Shown here piece by piece: positions 23,928 through 32,427 of a DNA stretch of 35,156 nucleotides. Numbering within the stretch: position 1 is the first letter of the stretch; each line of letters begins with the position of its first letter. The notes beneath the pieces are model-generated. The model ran no database searches and had not been told where the DNA came from. It was given only the letters and a program-made list of their open reading frames with translations. Origin of the DNA: Dehalococcoidia bacterium (GTDB taxonomy: Bacteria > Chloroflexota > Dehalococcoidia > UBA2979); the NCBI GenBank assembly GCA_020845735.1, contig JADLFF010000097.1, positions 1 to 35,156 on the forward strand, read 5' to 3'. The translations under genes and the position numbers were made by a program.

Positions 23928-26651
23928 ATGCTCCCCGGTTCGCTTCGTGCGCGGATTCTGCTGCTCGTGGTCGCCGGCACGCTCCTCAGCGCCGCGGGCC
24001 TGCTCGTGGCGCAGCGCCTCCTCCTCCAGTCCTCGTACGGCCGGCTCGAGGCGACCGACACCTCGCTCCACGCTGAGCAGGTGCGCTCGGAGTTCCTCTA
24101 CGAGCTCGAAAGCCTCGACTTCACGCTGCGCGACTGGGCGGTCTGGGACGACACCTATCATTACGTGCACTCCCCCAACCCCGAGTACGAGCGCGCGAAC
24201 CTCTCCTACGCCGCGCTCTCCGCGATCAACCTCGACCTCCTCGCGATCACCGACCGCAACGGCAGGCAGCTCGCCATTCGGTCGCTCGATCGCGCGAGCG
24301 CCTCGCCGAGGCCGCTCGCGGCGTTCGACTCGCGACCGCCGGGGCAGAACCCGCTGACCGCCATCCTTGAGCTGGCGTACGTCGCGCCCGAGGAGGCCGT
24401 GCTCGGCATCGTGCAGCTCGAGTCGGGCCCGATGCTCATCGGTGCGCGCGCGGTGCTCCCCATCGAGGACGCCGGGGAGCCCGGCGGCGTCATGGTGATG
24501 GCGCGCATGCTCGACGGCGCCGTGGTCAGCGAGCTGTCGCACCGCTCGGGGGTGGAGCTGCACCTCGTCCCCGCGCCGCTCGCGGACATGCGCGGGCTCA
24601 CGGGTGACCTCCCCGTGCGCATCACGGCGGCGAATGCGCAGCGATTCGATGTCGACATCCTGCTCACCGACCTCACGGGTGTGCCGGTCGGCACGCTCTC
24701 CTTCGAGCTCGGGCGGCCGATCGCTGAGTCGGCGCGCGAAACCTTCGAGCTGCTCGCGGCGGCCCTCGTGGTGGCGATGCTGTGCCTCGGCACGGGCATC
24801 ACCGTCGCGACCGACATTGCGATGGTCGCGCCGCTCCGCCGAGTCACTGCCGCGGTCCGCGAGATCGGACGTGCCCGCGACGGCAACGCCGCCGTCCCGG
24901 TGCCGCGAGGGGAGATCGGGGAGCTGGCGAAGAGCCTCAACGGCATGCTCGCGGAGCTCGCCGACGCGGCCCGCGAACGCGAGCGCAAAGACCAGCGCTT
25001 CCAGGCAATGGTCGCTCACTCCTCGGACGCGATCTGCATCGTCTCCGAGCTGGGGCGCGTGCTCTTTGCCACGCCGTCGGCCTCGGGCGTCTGGGGACGG
25101 CCGCAGTCCGAGCTGTACTCGAACCCGCTCCAGACGTTCGTGGCCCCCGAGGACGCGCGCGCCCTCGGCCAGCTGCTCCTGCACGGACCTCGCGGTGCCA
25201 CGGTGCAACGCCTCGAGGTGCGCGTGCCGGGCGCCGATGGGGCCGCGCGCACCATCGAGGTCGTCGTCGGCGAGCGAGCGGACTGGGAGGCCGCCTCGGG
25301 GTGGGTGGTCGACGCCCGCGACGTCACCGACCGCGTGCGCTTCAGCGCCGAGCTCCAGCGCCAGGCCACGCACGACGACCTGACCGGGTTGGCGAATCGC
25401 GCTGCCCTGATCGCGCGCCTGCAGGAACGCCTCGACGAGCACCGTGGGCACGTCGCGGTCCTGTTCCTGGACCTCGACAACTTCAAGATGATCAACGACA
25501 CGCTGGGACACCGCAGCGGCGACCTCCTCCTGAGGGCTGTGGCGGAGCGACTCCGTGCGCTGGTACGCCCCGGGGACGTCGTGGCACGCCTCGGAGGCGA
25601 CGAGTTCGTGATCCTGCTGGACGCCGCGAACTCGGAGCTGGCCCGCAACGCTGCTCAGACGGTCCTTCGCGCGCTGGCCGTGCCGATCGCCTTCGAGGGC
25701 CAGCAGGTGGCCGTGTCGCTCTCGATCGGCGTTGCCGCCGCCGCGCAGGAGAGCCGGGACGCGCAGGTACTGCTCGGCAACGCCGACATCGCGCTCTATC
25801 GCGCCAAGGCGGCCGGCCGAGGTTCCATCGTGGTCTTCGACCCGTCCCTCGACGCGGCCGCCGATGAGCAGCGCCAGTTGCAGCTCCAGGTGCCGGGAGC
25901 CACCGCGCGAGGCGAGATGCGCGTGCACTACCAGCCGATCGTGGACCTCGCGACGTCCGCCACGGTGGGCATCGAGGCGCTCGCGCGCTGGCACAACCCC
26001 AAGCTCGGCGTGATCCAGCCGCCGCAATTCCTGCGTGCCTCGCTCGAGAGCGGGGAGATCATCGAGATCGGGCGCTTCGTCCTGCGCGATGCGTGCCGGA
26101 AGGTCCAGTCGCTGCTCCGGTCCCGAGTCGCACCCGGCCTGCCGGTGGTGAGCGTGAACATCTCGGCGCGTGAGTTCGTATCGGAGCGGTTCTACGACGA
26201 CGTCGTGTCTGTGGTCCGTGAGTTCGACATTCCGCCGGCGTGCCTGCAACTCGAGATCGCCGAGGACGCCGTGATCGGCGATGTGTCCGGCGCGGCAGAG
26301 AAGCTCGCGCGACTCCGGAAGTTCGGGCTGCGCCTCGCCCTTGACGACTTCGGGACGGGGTACTCGTCGCTGACGTCGCTCGAGCGCCTCCCGATCTCCG
26401 CGCTCAAGGTGAACCCGGCGCTCGTGCAGCGCATCGCGTCCGACCGCCGCGCTCGAGGGGTGTTCGCGGCGCTCCTCCAGATGGCGAACTCACTCGACAT
26501 CCACGTGATCGCCGAGGGCGTGGAGACCGAGGAGCAGGCGCGCACGCTGATGGCGCTCGGCACGCAGGCCGCGCAGGGGCACTACTTCCGCGCCCCCGCC
26601 CCATTCGAGGAGCTGGGCCTCGCTCGACGCACCGATGAGGCCGTGGCCTAG
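23928..26651 (+). CDS. CHASE4-HAMP-PAS-GGDEF-EAL cyclic-di-GMP enzyme
   Basis: This 907-residue inner-membrane sensor has a first membrane helix (about 9-30), an external CHASE4-type domain (LRDWAVWDDTYHYV, 67-80), a second helix (about 268-290), HAMP, a PAS domain (about 350-460), GGDEF and EAL. The GGDEF motif is intact (RLGGDEFVILL, about 554-564), and RPGD five residues before it is a product-inhibition I-site, so diguanylate cyclase activity is expected. The EAL domain keeps GIEALARW, NISARE, LEIAED, LDDFGTGYSSL and AEGVETEEQ, so phosphodiesterase activity is also likely; LKVNPALV replaces the more usual LKID. The external ligand is unknown. GGAGG lies before the ATG at 23928. It has no partner gene in its direction. 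Confidence 0.93.
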   Translation: MLPGSLRARILLLVVAGTLLSAAGLLVAQRLLLQSSYGRLEATDTSLHAEQVRSEFLYELESLDFTLRDWAVWDDTYHYVHSPNPEYERANLSYAALSAINLDLLAITDRNGRQLAIRSLDRASASPRPLAAFDSRPPGQNPLTAILELAYVAPEEAVLGIVQLESGPMLIGARAVLPIEDAGEPGGVMVMARMLDGAVVSELSHRSGVELHLVPAPLADMRGLTGDLPVRITAANAQRFDVDILLTDLTGVPVGTLSFELGRPIAESARETFELLAAALVVAMLCLGTGITVATDIAMVAPLRRVTAAVREIGRARDGNAAVPVPRGEIGELAKSLNGMLAELADAARERERKDQRFQAMVAHSSDAICIVSELGRVLFATPSASGVWGRPQSELYSNPLQTFVAPEDARALGQLLLHGPRGATVQRLEVRVPGADGAARTIEVVVGERADWEAASGWVVDARDVTDRVRFSAELQRQATHDDLTGLANRAALIARLQERLDEHRGHVAVLFLDLDNFKMINDTLGHRSGDLLLRAVAERLRALVRPGDVVARLGGDEFVILLDAANSELARNAAQTVLRALAVPIAFEGQQVAVSLSIGVAAAAQESRDAQVLLGNADIALYRAKAAGRGSIVVFDPSLDAAADEQRQLQLQVPGATARGEMRVHYQPIVDLATSATVGIEALARWHNPKLGVIQPPQFLRASLESGEIIEIGRFVLRDACRKVQSLLRSRVAPGLPVVSVNISAREFVSERFYDDVVSVVREFDIPPACLQLEIAEDAVIGDVSGAAEKLARLRKFGLRLALDDFGTGYSSLTSLERLPISALKVNPALVQRIASDRRARGVFAALLQMANSLDIHVIAEGVETEEQARTLMALGTQAAQGHYFRAPAPFEELGLARRTDEAVA

Positions 26652-27515
26652 CTAGATGCCGGTCGCGGGGATGGGCGTGGGGTCGGGCCGTGGCCCGCGC
26701 TCCGGCCGTCGCCGTCGCCTCGGCGTCAGCAGCCGCGAGGTGGCACGGTCCAGCGCGAGGCCAATCGCGCCGATCACGAGGATCGTCGCGACGAGCTCGC
26801 CGTACGCGAAGCGATCACGTGCGTTGAGGATGAAGTAGCCCAGCCCCGAGTCCACGCCCAGCATCTCGGCCGGCACGAGCACAATCCACGCGGTCCCCGT
26901 CGCGAGGCGGATCCCGGTGAGCACGTCGCCCTGGATGCCGGGCCAGACGATCGTCCGCACGGTCTCCAGGCGACTGGCGCGCAGGCTCCTCGCGACCAGG
27001 AGCCACCCGCGGTCGATGCCGGCCACGCCCGCAGCCGTCGCCAGCACGATCGGCCACACGGCGCCAATCGCCACGAGGAAGTACACGGGTGGGTTGCCGA
27101 CGCCGAACCAGATGATCGCGAGGGGTGTCCACGAGAGCGGCGAGATCATGCGAATGAACCCCGCGACGGGCGTCACGGCCGCCGAGAAGCGCCTCGAGGA
27201 GCCAATCGCCAGCCCCAGCGGGATGCCGATCACCGTCGCGGCCGCAAGGCCGACGAAGATGCGCTGCAGGGTCGCGAACGCATGCGGCCACAGGGTGCCG
27301 CGCGCGAGGAGGCTCGCCAGCGCCTCGAAGGCGCCGGCCGGCGCAAACTGCTCGAGGAACGATCCCTCGTCGACGAACAGCTCGACACCCAGCCACCACA
27401 GGAAGACGGCGGCGCCGATCCCGAGGGCGGGGTACGCCAGCGCCTCAGCCAGCTCCCGAGGTCGACTCGGGACGTCCGAGGCCGTCCGCGGCTCCCCCGT
27501 CGCGAGTGCGGTCAC
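26652..27515 (-). CDS. ABC transporter permease, SsuC/TauC type
   Basis: This 287-residue inner-membrane permease has about six membrane segments. It carries the BPD_transp_1 loop GVAGIDRGWLLVARSLRAS, in the position of the EAA motif that contacts the ATPase, and the family segment ISPLSWTPLAIIWFGVGNPP. It belongs to the nitrate/sulfonate/taurine/bicarbonate group. The start is a GTG at 27515, seven bases after the stop of the substrate-binding protein gene. It is the last gene of a five-gene minus-strand operon and forms the channel for that binding protein and the ATPase encoded at 28795-29643. The C-terminus is basic and Pro-rich (RPERGPRPDPTPIP). Confidence 0.92.
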   Translation of the reverse strand: MTALATGEPRTASDVPSRPRELAEALAYPALGIGAAVFLWWLGVELFVDEGSFLEQFAPAGAFEALASLLARGTLWPHAFATLQRIFVGLAAATVIGIPLGLAIGSSRRFSAAVTPVAGFIRMISPLSWTPLAIIWFGVGNPPVYFLVAIGAVWPIVLATAAGVAGIDRGWLLVARSLRASRLETVRTIVWPGIQGDVLTGIRLATGTAWIVLVPAEMLGVDSGLGYFILNARDRFAYGELVATILVIGAIGLALDRATSRLLTPRRRRRPERGPRPDPTPIPATGI

Positions 27516-27522
27516 GCCTCGG

Positions 27523-28794
27523 CTACTTCACCGAGATGCGCTCGGTGCGCGACAGCGAGGCGTCGATGCCGAACTTCGAGGGGCCACCGACCGCCGCGAT
27601 CGCCGCGCGCGCGAACTTCTCCTCGACGACCTGGCCGTGTGCCTGCGCCGCATCGAGGTTGTTGAGGAAGGACTGGTCGCCATCGATGACCGTCTCCTTC
27701 ATCGCCCTGACGAGTTCAGCGGTGTACGTCGGATAGGGGAATGGCTCGAAGTCGATGCGCTGCGAGCCCCAGTCGGCGTGCTTGATGGCGCCGGTCGGGC
27801 CGTACTCGTTGATGTCGTAGTGCGAGAGCGCGCGCTCGATCGCTGGTCGCGGCTGGGGGAGGTAGTTCGCGCCATCGGCCGAGAGGATGCGCGCGGCCTC
27901 GGACCGGTTCTCACGCGCGTACACCTGCGCTTGCGCCACCGAGGTGATCACGGACTGCGCCCAGTTGGGCTTGTTCTTGATGTCGTCCTCGTGCATCACG
28001 ACGACGCAGCAGGCGTGGCGATACCAGACGTCCGGCACGAACCGCAGGATCTTGCCGACCTTGTTCACCTCGGCGACGGCGTTGAACGGGTCGGCCACGA
28101 TGAACCCCTGGATCGAGTTGTTGGCGAGCGCCGGGGGCATGTCGGGCGGGTTCATCACCACCAGCTTCACGCTGCCCGGCGCGGGGTCACCCGTCACGAT
28201 CGGCTTGAGGTTGGCGTCGCGGAGCAGCATCTGCAGCACGATGTTGTGAATCGAGTGTGGGAACGGGATCGCGACGGTCTTCCCATTGAGGTCGCTCACG
28301 CTGTTCACGTCGTTGCGCACGGTGAGCGCCGAGCCGCCCTCGTGGTTCCACGCGACGATCTTGAGGGGCACGTTCTGGCCGAACTTCAGCGAGATCGCCA
28401 TCGGCATGAGCATGTGCACCACGTCAACCTGCTTCGCCTGGAACGCCTCGGCGATCTGCGACCACGAGCGGAACAGCGTTGGCTTCTCGGGCTCGAGGCC
28501 GTGCTGCTTGTAGATCTCGTTCGCGTGCGCGATGAGGAGCGGCGCTGCATCCGTGATCGGCAGGTGGCCGATGCGGAGGGTCTTCTGCTCGGGCGGCCCG
28601 GCGGGCGGGCTCGCCTCGGGGATCGCGGCCTTCGTCGCCGGCGTGCTGCCCGAGGGCGTCGTGCTCGAGGTGGACCCCGTATCGGCCCCACAGCCGATCA
28701 GCGCGGCGCCCGCGAGGCCTGCCGCTCCCGCGCTCAACAGCCGGAGGAACCCTCGGCGGTTGACCACGTCAGATGTCGGCCGGTCATTCGACAT
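27523..28794 (-). CDS. ABC transporter substrate-binding lipoprotein, SsuA/TauA type (Tat signal)
   Basis: This 423-residue exported protein has a twin-arginine signal (NRRGFLRLL, 12-20), a hydrophobic stretch, and a lipobox ending at C35 (ALIGCG), so it is a Tat-exported lipoprotein. A Ser/Thr/Pro-rich linker leads to a SsuA/NMT1-like domain: LRIGHLPITDAAPLLIAHANEIYKQHGLEPEK at its start and VVMNPPDMPPALANNSIQGF, FVPDVWYRHACCVVVMHED later. The family binds sulfonates, taurine, nitrate, bicarbonate or thiamine precursors; the ligand cannot be told here, although the neighbouring flavoprotein favours an organic substrate that is oxidised after uptake. Its ATG directly abuts the stop of the ATPase gene (TGA-ATG), with AAGGA upstream. 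Confidence 0.92.
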   Translation of the reverse strand: MSNDRPTSDVVNRRGFLRLLSAGAAGLAGAALIGCGADTGSTSSTTPSGSTPATKAAIPEASPPAGPPEQKTLRIGHLPITDAAPLLIAHANEIYKQHGLEPEKPTLFRSWSQIAEAFQAKQVDVVHMLMPMAISLKFGQNVPLKIVAWNHEGGSALTVRNDVNSVSDLNGKTVAIPFPHSIHNIVLQMLLRDANLKPIVTGDPAPGSVKLVVMNPPDMPPALANNSIQGFIVADPFNAVAEVNKVGKILRFVPDVWYRHACCVVVMHEDDIKNKPNWAQSVITSVAQAQVYARENRSEAARILSADGANYLPQPRPAIERALSHYDINEYGPTGAIKHADWGSQRIDFEPFPYPTYTAELVRAMKETVIDGDQSFLNNLDAAQAHGQVVEEKFARAAIAAVGGPSKFGIDASLSRTERISVK

Positions 28795-29643
28795 TCACGA
28801 GGTCCTTTCGATGGCCGCGCGTGGTGCGGCCTCCGTGTTGCGAATCGTTGACTCGTTGCGCAGGTTCCCGCCTGCAACGGCACCCGCATCGAGGGGGGAA
28901 GTGGTGCCGTAGCCCCCGAGGATCTCGTCGCGGATCGCGGAGGCGTCGATGCCCTCGCGGCTGGCGCGCAGCCCCCGGTCCAGCGACCAGATGCGCTGGA
29001 TGGTCCCGGGACCGGGCGTCAGGAGCGCGATCCGGTCTCCGAGCACAATCGCCTCGTCGATGTCGTGGGTGACGATGACGACGGTGAGGTCGAGGGCCTG
29101 CTGGATGCCGATCAGCCATCGCTGCAGGCTGGCGCGCGTCACGGGGTCCAGCGCACCAAACGGCTCATCGAGGAGGATCACCTCGGGACGTACGACCGCG
29201 GTCCGCGCGAGCGCCACGCGCTGCGCCTGGCCCCCCGAGATCTCGTCCGGGTAGTATCCACCGAGCTCGGTGAGCCCGAACTCCTCGATGATCCGGTCGA
29301 CCGCCTCGGAGCTGCGCGCGGCCGCGTTCGCCGCGTAGCGCAGTCCGAGGGCGATGTTCTCGCGGACGTTGAGCCACGGCAGGAGCAACGGCTGCTGGAA
29401 CGCAATCCCCACCGAGGGCTGCCCGCCGTCGCGCGCGGCCCAGTCGACGGTGCCCGCGCTGAGGGGTTCCAGGCCGGCCATCACGCGCAGCAGCGTGCTC
29501 TTCCCGCACCCGGACGGCCCGATGAGCACCACGACCTCGCCGTGCGCCACCTCGAGGTTCACGTCGCGGAAGGCGGCGACGTGCCTGCCTCCGGCGGTGT
29601 ACGCCCGGGTGCCGCCGCTTATGCGAAGCGGGACAGTAGCCAT
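28795..29643 (-). CDS. ABC transporter ATP-binding protein, SsuB/TauB type
   Basis: The 282-residue ATPase has Walker A GPSGCGKST (42-50), Q-loop AFQQPLLLPW, signature ISGGQAQR (135-142), Walker B VILLDEP (155-161) and H-loop H193 in VTHDIDEA, all intact. It matches the SsuB/TauB/NrtD group. The C-terminal 55 residues extend past the usual end with a low-complexity tail. The gene overlaps the end of the acyl-CoA-dehydrogenase-like gene by 25 bases, and the binding-protein gene starts immediately after it. Together with 26652-28794 it makes a complete importer. Confidence 0.93.
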   Translation of the reverse strand: MATVPLRISGGTRAYTAGGRHVAAFRDVNLEVAHGEVVVLIGPSGCGKSTLLRVMAGLEPLSAGTVDWAARDGGQPSVGIAFQQPLLLPWLNVRENIALGLRYAANAAARSSEAVDRIIEEFGLTELGGYYPDEISGGQAQRVALARTAVVRPEVILLDEPFGALDPVTRASLQRWLIGIQQALDLTVVIVTHDIDEAIVLGDRIALLTPGPGTIQRIWSLDRGLRASREGIDASAIRDEILGGYGTTSPLDAGAVAGGNLRNESTIRNTEAAPRAAIERTS

Positions 29644-30698
29644 CGCAACTGGATTTCCGTCGGCGACTGGACGGGCAGGAATGCCGCCTCGCGGAACCGC
29701 CGTCCGGTCTCGGATTCACGCATGTAGCCGCGGCCGCCCGCGACCTTCGCCTCCAGTTGCACCGACTCGACGGTGAGGCCCCCCCAGTCGAGGCGCATCT
29801 GGAGCAGGTCCTTCACCGGCACCGACTCGCGGTCCTCGGTGCGGGCGATCGCACGGAGGCGAGCCTCGGCCTCGCGGAAGCGTGCACGCAGCGCCTCGTA
29901 GTCGCCGCGCAGCACCTCGCGCTGGCCGGTGAGCTGGTCCTCCACCTCCTCGAGGGATCGCGAGGCGTGGCCCCAGCAGAACGCCGACTGCAGCACGAGG
30001 AACGCGGTGATGACTCGCCGCGCGAAGCCATCGAAGTCGCTGGTCACGATGCGCGCAGGCTCCACGCGCGCGTCCTCCATGAGGATGGACGTGGACGAGG
30101 TCGACTGCAGCGCCAGGATCTCGGGGTACGAACCGGGCACCACGCCCGGAGTCGCATCGGTAAAGGCGAAGACGACGCGTTCCGACGGGTCGTTCACGTT
30201 CGCGGCAGCGCTCACGGAGACGAACGGCGGCGCGATGTTCGAGGCCCACGCGATGCGCCCGTTCACGACGAGCGTCCCGTCGTCCTCACGCGTGAAGGTC
30301 AGCGGCAGCGGCGCCCCGCCGAGGTAGTGCGCCATTGCCGCCGCGAACGCGGTGGACCCCGCGACATCCCCTCGGAGGAGCGGCGGCAGGAGCTCTTCGC
30401 GGACGGCCGAGCCGTCCTCCGCCTGGTGCAGGTACTCGATGCACATGCGGTGGCACCAGAGCGCGAACGCCTGGCTCATGTCGTACTGCGCGAAGGTCGC
30501 GATGACCTCCGTCATCCGCTCGAGGTCGCCCGGGGCGCAGCCGTAGACGCCGCAGTCCGCGAGGGCGAGCTCGCTGACGAACCGGAAGCCGTCCCGCACC
30601 GAGGCCCGACATTCATCGATGTCACGCGCGCGCGGCTCTGCGAAGGCGCGAATGCGCTCGCGGAGGCGGTCCTCCCCGAGCAGGGTGGGTGCCGGCAT
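29619..30698 (-). CDS. Acyl-CoA dehydrogenase-like flavoprotein without the usual catalytic Glu
   Basis: This 359-residue protein has the three-domain ACAD layout: an N-terminal helical part, a beta domain (about 120-215, with FTREDDGTLVVNGRIAWASN), and a C-terminal helical bundle with EAKVAGGRGYMRESETGRRFREA. In typical ACADs the segment after this reads IYEGT-x-EIQR, with Glu as base; here it is PVQSPTEIQL, so that Glu is Gln. Together with the sulfonate-type transporter, this points to an FMN/FAD monooxygenase of the DszC/SfnB-like branch or another oxidase, rather than a beta-oxidation enzyme. It starts with ATG six bases after the DUF4242 gene and overlaps the ATPase gene by 25 bases. 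The substrate is not known. Confidence 0.82.
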   Translation of the reverse strand: MPAPTLLGEDRLRERIRAFAEPRARDIDECRASVRDGFRFVSELALADCGVYGCAPGDLERMTEVIATFAQYDMSQAFALWCHRMCIEYLHQAEDGSAVREELLPPLLRGDVAGSTAFAAAMAHYLGGAPLPLTFTREDDGTLVVNGRIAWASNIAPPFVSVSAAANVNDPSERVVFAFTDATPGVVPGSYPEILALQSTSSTSILMEDARVEPARIVTSDFDGFARRVITAFLVLQSAFCWGHASRSLEEVEDQLTGQREVLRGDYEALRARFREAEARLRAIARTEDRESVPVKDLLQMRLDWGGLTVESVQLEAKVAGGRGYMRESETGRRFREAAFLPVQSPTEIQLRWLLSRFA

Positions 30699-30704
30699 GG
30701 GTGA

Positions 30705-31232
30705 CTACTCTCCGATGCGGGTGAGGCGGTCGATCGGCGTGTTCACCGCCTCACGAGCACGCCGCACCGCGTCCTCGTCGGGCGCGTCGTACAGGCACAG
30801 GCACTTGATCGCGTCCTGGCGGACATACGTGCGCATGAACGTGGTCTCGGGGACATTCGCGTACAGCGGTGCCTTCGCCTTCTTTGAGGCGAGGTACTGC
30901 TCGAGGCCGATCTCCTCCGGGATGTCCCACTCGACGAGGTAATTCGCGGCTCCGCGCCGTGCCTTCACCTCCTCGAGGGTGGGGCCGACGAGCTGGACGG
31001 GGACCACCTCCGTGAACTCGATGTTCCGCGCGCGCAGCAGCCCGTCGAGGACCTCCGCCATGCGGTGCTCGAAGATGGCGTACACCAGCCCGAGGTCGCG
31101 TCCGTACTGCACCTCGATGAGTTCGCCCGTCGCCTGCCTGGCGACATCCGCCAGCTGGTCGAACAGCGGCTGCAGCGTCTCCTGCGACGCATCCTTCGCG
31201 ACGGGAACCTCGACGAGGAACAGTTCGGACAT
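30705..31232 (-). CDS. DUF4242-domain protein, duplicated ferredoxin-like fold
   Basis: This 175-residue cytoplasmic protein contains a recognisable DUF4242 unit in its second half (NYLVEWDIPEEIGLEQYLAS, then RTYVRQDAIKCLCLYDAPDEDAVRRAREAVNTP in two blocks, about 97-164). Its first half (LFLVEVPVAKDASQETLQPL onward) looks like a diverged copy of an alpha/beta-barrel unit of the same kind, also similar to muconolactone-isomerase-like dimeric folds. Some DUF4242 proteins bind nickel, but no clear metal cluster is visible here beyond C144 and C146. The ATG at 31232 has GGAGG six bases before it. It is the first gene of the operon with the flavoprotein and transporter, which implies a role in handling the imported compound or the enzyme. 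Confidence 0.8.
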   Translation of the reverse strand: MSELFLVEVPVAKDASQETLQPLFDQLADVARQATGELIEVQYGRDLGLVYAIFEHRMAEVLDGLLRARNIEFTEVVPVQLVGPTLEEVKARRGAANYLVEWDIPEEIGLEQYLASKKAKAPLYANVPETTFMRTYVRQDAIKCLCLYDAPDEDAVRRAREAVNTPIDRLTRIGE

Positions 31233-31363
31233 GTGTGCCTCCCGGTGGACCAGCATCCAGTGGCGTCAAGATTCTTTCAGCCTATCAATACACGACGAAG
31301 GCGAGCAACAATTGCAGGTCGGCGGCCGCTACCACATCGGTACTGCCCGGTCGCTGGAGGAGA

Positions 31364-31369
31364 TAGAGT
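31364..31369 (+). promoter_or_regulatory. -10-like box before the DoxX-like gene
   Basis: TAGAGT lies 30 bases before the ATG at 31400, with AGGAGGG at 31389-31395 as ribosome-binding site. The rest of the 166-base divergent region contains an AT-richer patch (31268-31312) that probably holds the promoter of the minus-strand operon, but no clear hexamer pair is seen. Confidence 0.35.
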
Positions 31370-31399
31370 CCGGCAGGCGGCGGTTGCCAGGAGGGCACG

Positions 31400-31789
31400 A
31401 TGAACATCGCACTCTGGATCGCGCAGTTCGTCTCGGGCGTCTTCTTCATCGCCTTCGGCGCGCTGCACTTCGTGCTCCCCGAGGGGCTCCCCGCGCCGAT
31501 GGCCTGGATGTACGACCTGAGCCCGACCCTCCATCTCGTGTCAGGGCTGGCGGAGATCCTTGGGGGGCTGGGACTGATCCTCCCCGCGGTCACGAGGATC
31601 ATGCCGCAGCTGGTGCCCCTCGCGGCTGCCGGTCTTGTGCTCGTGATGCTGGGCGCGATCGCGTTCCACCTCAACCGAGGCGAGTACCAGCAGCTTCCGG
31701 GCAACGTCCTGTGGCTGGTGGTCAACGGCTTCATCGCGTGGGGCCGCCGCGCACACCCGCTCTCCGAGCGCCGGGCCGGAAGCGCGTAA
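31400..31789 (+). CDS. DoxX-like integral membrane protein
   Basis: The 129-residue protein has four predicted membrane helices (about 3-25, 42-62, 68-90, 97-112). The N-terminal IAQFVSGVFFIAFGALHFV, the central LHLVSGLAEILGGLGLILPAV and the third helix with the trailing FHLNRGEYQQLPGN match DoxX/DoxD-like small membrane proteins. These are often linked to thiosulfate or quinone redox, or simply uncharacterised; no partner is present here. AGGAGGG four bases before the ATG fixes the start. It is divergent from the transporter operon. Confidence 0.8.
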   Translation: MNIALWIAQFVSGVFFIAFGALHFVLPEGLPAPMAWMYDLSPTLHLVSGLAEILGGLGLILPAVTRIMPQLVPLAAAGLVLVMLGAIAFHLNRGEYQQLPGNVLWLVVNGFIAWGRRAHPLSERRAGSA

Positions 31790-31863
31790 CCGGAAGTCCC
31801 CAGGCGACTGTCGAGGATGGCGGGCCCTGCGACCGGCTCACGGCGAGCCGGACGCGCGCGGGC

Positions 31864-31869
31864 TAACCT
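31864..31869 (+). promoter_or_regulatory. -10-like box for leaderless NUDIX gene
   Basis: TAACCT lies six bases before the GTG at 31876, with no ribosome-binding site, which suggests a leaderless transcript. No -35 is visible. Confidence 0.3.
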
Positions 31870-31875
31870 CGAACG

Positions 31876-32376
31876 GTGAAGCGAGCGGTGGCCGTGGTCC
31901 TGCGCGCGTGCGGCCCCCTCCGAGGGCTGTTCGGCGTCGCCGTGCGCCTCGGCGCCCCGCGCCATCGCGTCGGTGTGCTGGCCCTGATCCGTGATCGCGA
32001 GGGGCGCCTCCTCCTCGCCGAGCACACGTTCCGCCCCTGGAACCCGTGGGGCCTCCTCGGCGGCTGGCTGGAGCCCGGCGAGGCGCCCGAGGTCGCCGTA
32101 CGCCGGGAGCTCGCGGAGGAGCTGGGACCGCGCATCGAGGTCCGCATGGGCCGCCTCCTCGTGGCCGGGCAGCACGGGCACCGAGGCGAACCGCCGGGCC
32201 TCAGCCTGATCTTCGAGTGCGTCCTCGGTAGCGCGTTGCCGGCGACGCTGCCCCTCGAGCTCCTCCAGCTTCGCTGGGTGCCGGACGCCGAGGCGCGCCG
32301 GCTCCTCCGTCCGATCGAGATCGCAGCCCTCGACGCCGCGGGATCGGCCGCAGCGGCGCGGCCCGGCGCGAGCTGA
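31876..32376 (+). CDS. NUDIX hydrolase
   Basis: This 166-residue cytoplasmic enzyme has a complete NUDIX box, GGWLEPGEAPEVAVRREL then AEELGP (about 63-86), giving the metal-binding REx2EE core for hydrolysing a nucleoside diphosphate linked to another moiety. The strand RHRVGVLALIRDREGRLLLAEHTF precedes it, and FRPWNPWGLLGG is the usual lead-in. A 30-residue basic/hydrophobic N-terminal extension precedes the domain. The substrate cannot be inferred. The GTG at 31876 is supported only by a nearby -10-like box; a downstream start is possible. Confidence 0.9.
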   Translation: MKRAVAVVLRACGPLRGLFGVAVRLGAPRHRVGVLALIRDREGRLLLAEHTFRPWNPWGLLGGWLEPGEAPEVAVRRELAEELGPRIEVRMGRLLVAGQHGHRGEPPGLSLIFECVLGSALPATLPLELLQLRWVPDAEARRLLRPIEIAALDAAGSAAAARPGAS

Positions 32377-32427
32377 CCGGACGACCGAGCGCCGTCGCCG
32401 TGCTACACCACTGAGGCGGACCGCGCA

